NCBI RefSeq assembly: GCF_000003815.2
Contig: NC_049985.1
Coordinates: 15,177,507 to 15,241,506 of the forward strand
DNA length: 64,000 bases
Origin: Branchiostoma floridae
Taxonomy: Eukaryota > Chordata > Leptocardii > Amphioxiformes > Branchiostomatidae
Direction of reading: 5' to 3'
Shown: positions 61,135-64,000 of the stretch, in pieces
Position numbering within the stretch: the first letter of the stretch is position 1
How the letters are laid out: each line of letters begins with the position of its first letter
The notes under the pieces: model-generated
Databases searched by the model: none
The model's input: the letters and a program-made list of their open reading frames with translations, nothing else
Told to the model about the DNA's origin: nothing
Translations under genes and position numbers: made by a program

Positions 61135-64000
61135 CTAAGAAAAAAAGCAATGCACATAGAACTACAGTACCTGTTGATGAGAAGAATATTCCATATTTTC
61201 ACTACCATAGAACTATTTTGAATGGCAAGGTATCGATTAATATTAGTCAATGTTAGTTAATTAATGTTAGTTAATGTTAGTACCAAGTATCAAATATGCG
61301 CTAATGTCTTTAGCATCCTCCAACACCAGCTAAATCATCGTTCAAATTGAAAGTTTGAATCTCTAACTGTGTAAACGTATGGAGGTGCTAATGCTATTGC
61401 AATGAATTTGTCGTGTCGTATATGTAATAAGAAATTAATTCAAATATGAAACTACTAGAATCTGAAATTTATATACCTCGTATCGATGCCCATTAGGTGC
61501 TGACTGCTGACAGATTGTACTGACAACACCTTTGCCATATACTGTTCAGTATTTTGAACTCACCTTGTAATTTCTCTGTTACCCCACTGAAGCTTCGTCT
61601 TTGTTTCTGTTGTATCTATCTTTCGTGTATTTTTTCTTGCGTCACCTGGAGATTTAATGAATGGAAGACTTTATTGGATAAACATGTCTCGACGGGAAAG
61701 GTACAAGTGATTTTGGTATGACGAAACAAACACGTCAGGTACATTTGTACAAGGAAAGTAGAAACAACAATACACGAGCCAGCTAGACAAAGCTAGAATA
61801 GTCGAAATCTAGCTTCTTTGTGCATAGTTGCAGATATTGTTTCTTATACAAGGTTTATCTCAGTGCATCACTTTGGCTAATGACGATGTATTACCTCAGT
61901 GTCCTATTGCACTGAAACCAGTGCAAAATGCTTCGTAGTAACCTCTTGATTGATTTGTATGTAGCCACTTGTGAGGAGTTATTTTGCCTTGCACTGCCTA
62001 TCAGTTGTTCTTGCTGTTAACGTTTAGGACCTGAAAGAATTGAAATAGGGATTCCTTTTATTCTTTATTTCATGCACGAGTAGGCCGATATAAAAACATA
62101 CATGACAACGTATGATGTATTCCATCTATCCCCTCTTTTAGATCTCGTCCGAAGTAATCCAAGAAATAAAATTATAAATGTAAAACTAAAATGTATCGGC
62201 AATAATATATTCAACATCATTTTAAAAGTTATACAGATATACATTGTACACAACTGTATATGAGCACAGGTATATCATAAATTGAAAAAGGCCTTACATG
62301 AACTGTTTAAACTGAACGGTTTCGAATTTTGTGGCCCCATGCCCCCGAAATGATGTTTCAAATATAGATAGCTTCGGAGATGCCTTACTTATTTTAAAAC
62401 CAATCTTGAAAATTGGGGCTACGTTTAGTGAAAAATTATTAGACATAAATCATGCAAATCAAAGTCTCATTTACATTATGAGAAAATGATACTCATGATA
62501 ATACTTGTAAGCAATAAAAGTAATTTTAAAAAGTACAAATTTTGTATCCGGAGTAGGGGTGGGTCGAGTCCCTGCATCTACAGGAAACTGAGTGTCCTAC
62601 TGGCTTTGTTTTGTCAGATTGGTCTGAGCTTCTCATTTTCGGACTACTCACAAACAGAATAACTTATACAGCAATGGGCAAAATCCGGTAAAAAAAGAGT
62701 AAGTGAACGCCTTTTACATAAAAATATTCGCGGTATGGATTCTTTCTCTTAGAAAAAAATGTTGATATGTTACATATGAAAATATACACCTGACATCCAA
62801 ACGAACACCATACGGTGGATTGGAACTAAAACAACATCAACTCAATTATTCTATTCAAATCAACAAGACTGAGTCCTACGTAATTTGAAAGGTTGTAATG
62901 GTGTAAAAGAAATATATAAAGTTATGATTCCAAGGCATTTCTTGCGACGTATATTATTCGAGTGGTGTCAACGTGTGAACACTCTAGGGTGTGGGCGCAT
63001 GAATATTTTGCCACTTCCAACTATGCATGTTACAAGATAACATGTGCTTCTATATCAGTCAGTTCAGTTCAGTCATCCATGTCATGTGACACTGTAAAGC
63101 TCTTCCAGACAACTCTGTCGCTTATAAATGTTGATCCAAAATCTTCATATAACTTGGCTTCGTAAAAAGTATCCTTGGAACCCAAGGATATATTCCCTAC
63201 GAAAATAGCGCGAATCATGAACCATTAAATGGGGTAAGGAATTTTCCCGAGCAGCCTTCGATTCGTAACCCCTGCTTCGCCTATTGGGTCAGTTCGCACT
63301 CCTTGCTCTTATATATATATATATAAATATATATATATAGTGAGCAATTGAGCTGGTCTCAATCATGATGTTTCTGACCTAGGGCAAAGAGATGCTGTTA
63401 CAGTTACAATGTAACCTTGGAGTGGCTTTCGGGTCACACCTTGAAATGACCTTCAGCATACGTGGTGGTCATTAAGTAAAAAAAAAACTCTTACTTTGCT
63501 TCCTCACACCTTCGGAACCGATGTCCAAACGTCTGTGTTTCGTCGTACGGTCTGAGAGCTAATCTTCCTGAAGAGACGATTGAAGAACGCCGGCGCCTTT
63601 CACTCTGTTCTGCAGGCTGTCTACTACTGATGTACTTCTATCGGAAATAGCTGCCGCTGAATTGCGATTGGGAGTGGCTCGAGGCACCCATATAGCTTCA
63701 CACAGGAAAATAATCTAGTACTGGCTTTATTTTGTCTGATTGGTCTGACCTCCAGATTGCCTTTCCTGCGTCAAGAAGCCGCACCAATATTATCATGACC
63801 TAGTTTTCTAAACGCATGCTCAAAGTATGTGAGGCAGGAGAAGTCTTAAGAAATTGTAAGATCCAAGAGGCGAAAGAGGCCACTCTCTTGTAACTCGTTT
63901 TCTTTCATACATATATGGGAAGAAATGGATCCCGTTATCTCTTTACAGAAAGGAGTTTAGTTTTTAAAGAATCCGCACCAATATCATCATGTCAGTTTAT
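61135..64000. other. No gene recognised; likely 5' region of the LRR-Ig gene and unassigned sequence
   Basis: An acceptor at 61135 implies an untranslated first exon somewhere at higher coordinates, which I cannot locate. Short frames at 62065-62253 and 62962-63165 lack domains. A short AT microsatellite is at 63311-63340. Two related blocks, tactggctttgttttgtcag attggtctga (62600) and tactggctttattttgtctg attggtctga (63720), are a dispersed repeat. Confidence 0.4.

Noticed and set aside
61128-61250. Upstream 41-codon extension of the LRR-Ig receptor
   Set aside because: It is AT-rich, puts the signal peptide internally and spans a good acceptor at 61135; more likely intron.

Overview
The window looks like a nuclear genome contig from a lancelet (amphioxus, Branchiostoma). 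This is inferred from an AT-rich, repeat-packed sequence with assembly gaps, spliced genes with canonical GT-AG introns, and gene types typical of amphioxus expansions: an intronless TRIM-NHL gene, an LRR-Ig receptor and a CYP4-like P450. Species was not tested. The long open frames capture only a small part of the content; several genes below were rebuilt exon by exon.

Layout. 1-20.2 kb is repeat-dominated. It holds a 1.2 kb TIR element, a 5S-rRNA-derived SINE split by a 1.08 kb TIR element with a 9-bp target duplication, alternating copies of two long repeat families, a CCHC zinc-knuckle retroelement fragment, a LINE endonuclease fragment, and scattered acidic ETE/ADI-repeat exons of an unrecognised minus-strand gene family. 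20.2-22 kb carries a LINE 3' end and a tRNA-derived SINE.

The main find is at 22.0-35.6 kb: a tandem array of four intact minus-strand genes plus one wrecked copy. Each gene has four tiny exons: signal peptide, acidic propiece, cysteine-rich core, and a CxC tail. All four splice in frame to 79-81-residue secreted peptides with spacing C-x13-C-x3-C-x11-C-x5-C-x-C, the cysteine-stabilised alpha-beta (CS-alpha-beta) pattern of arthropod, mollusc and fungal defensins. The first intron of all four has a GC donor. A fifth copy survives as a tail exon split by a 731-bp foldback element. Two further diverged tail exons lie at 46.2 and 50.4 kb. Pairs A/B and C/D are sister duplicates.

35.6-41 kb holds LINE remnants and a CA-rich microsatellite. 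A single-exon TRIM71-like gene (RING, two B-boxes, coiled coil, filamin, NHL) lies at 41.17-43.35 kb. 43.4-50.3 kb is mostly non-coding, with LINE tails and a 51-bp minisatellite made of splice-site-like motifs. A nine-exon CYP4-like P450 on the minus strand (50.8-55.7 kb) lacks the exons for roughly residues 68-200, including the C-helix. An LRR-Ig transmembrane receptor on the minus strand (57.8-61.1 kb) has a cytoplasmic tail with 22 YxN motifs, a possible multivalent Grb2-type docking platform. The last 2.9 kb shows nothing recognisable.

The defensin-like array and the LRR-Ig receptor suggest innate defence, with the TRIM-NHL ubiquitin ligase and P450 as unrelated neighbours. No operon-like logic applies.
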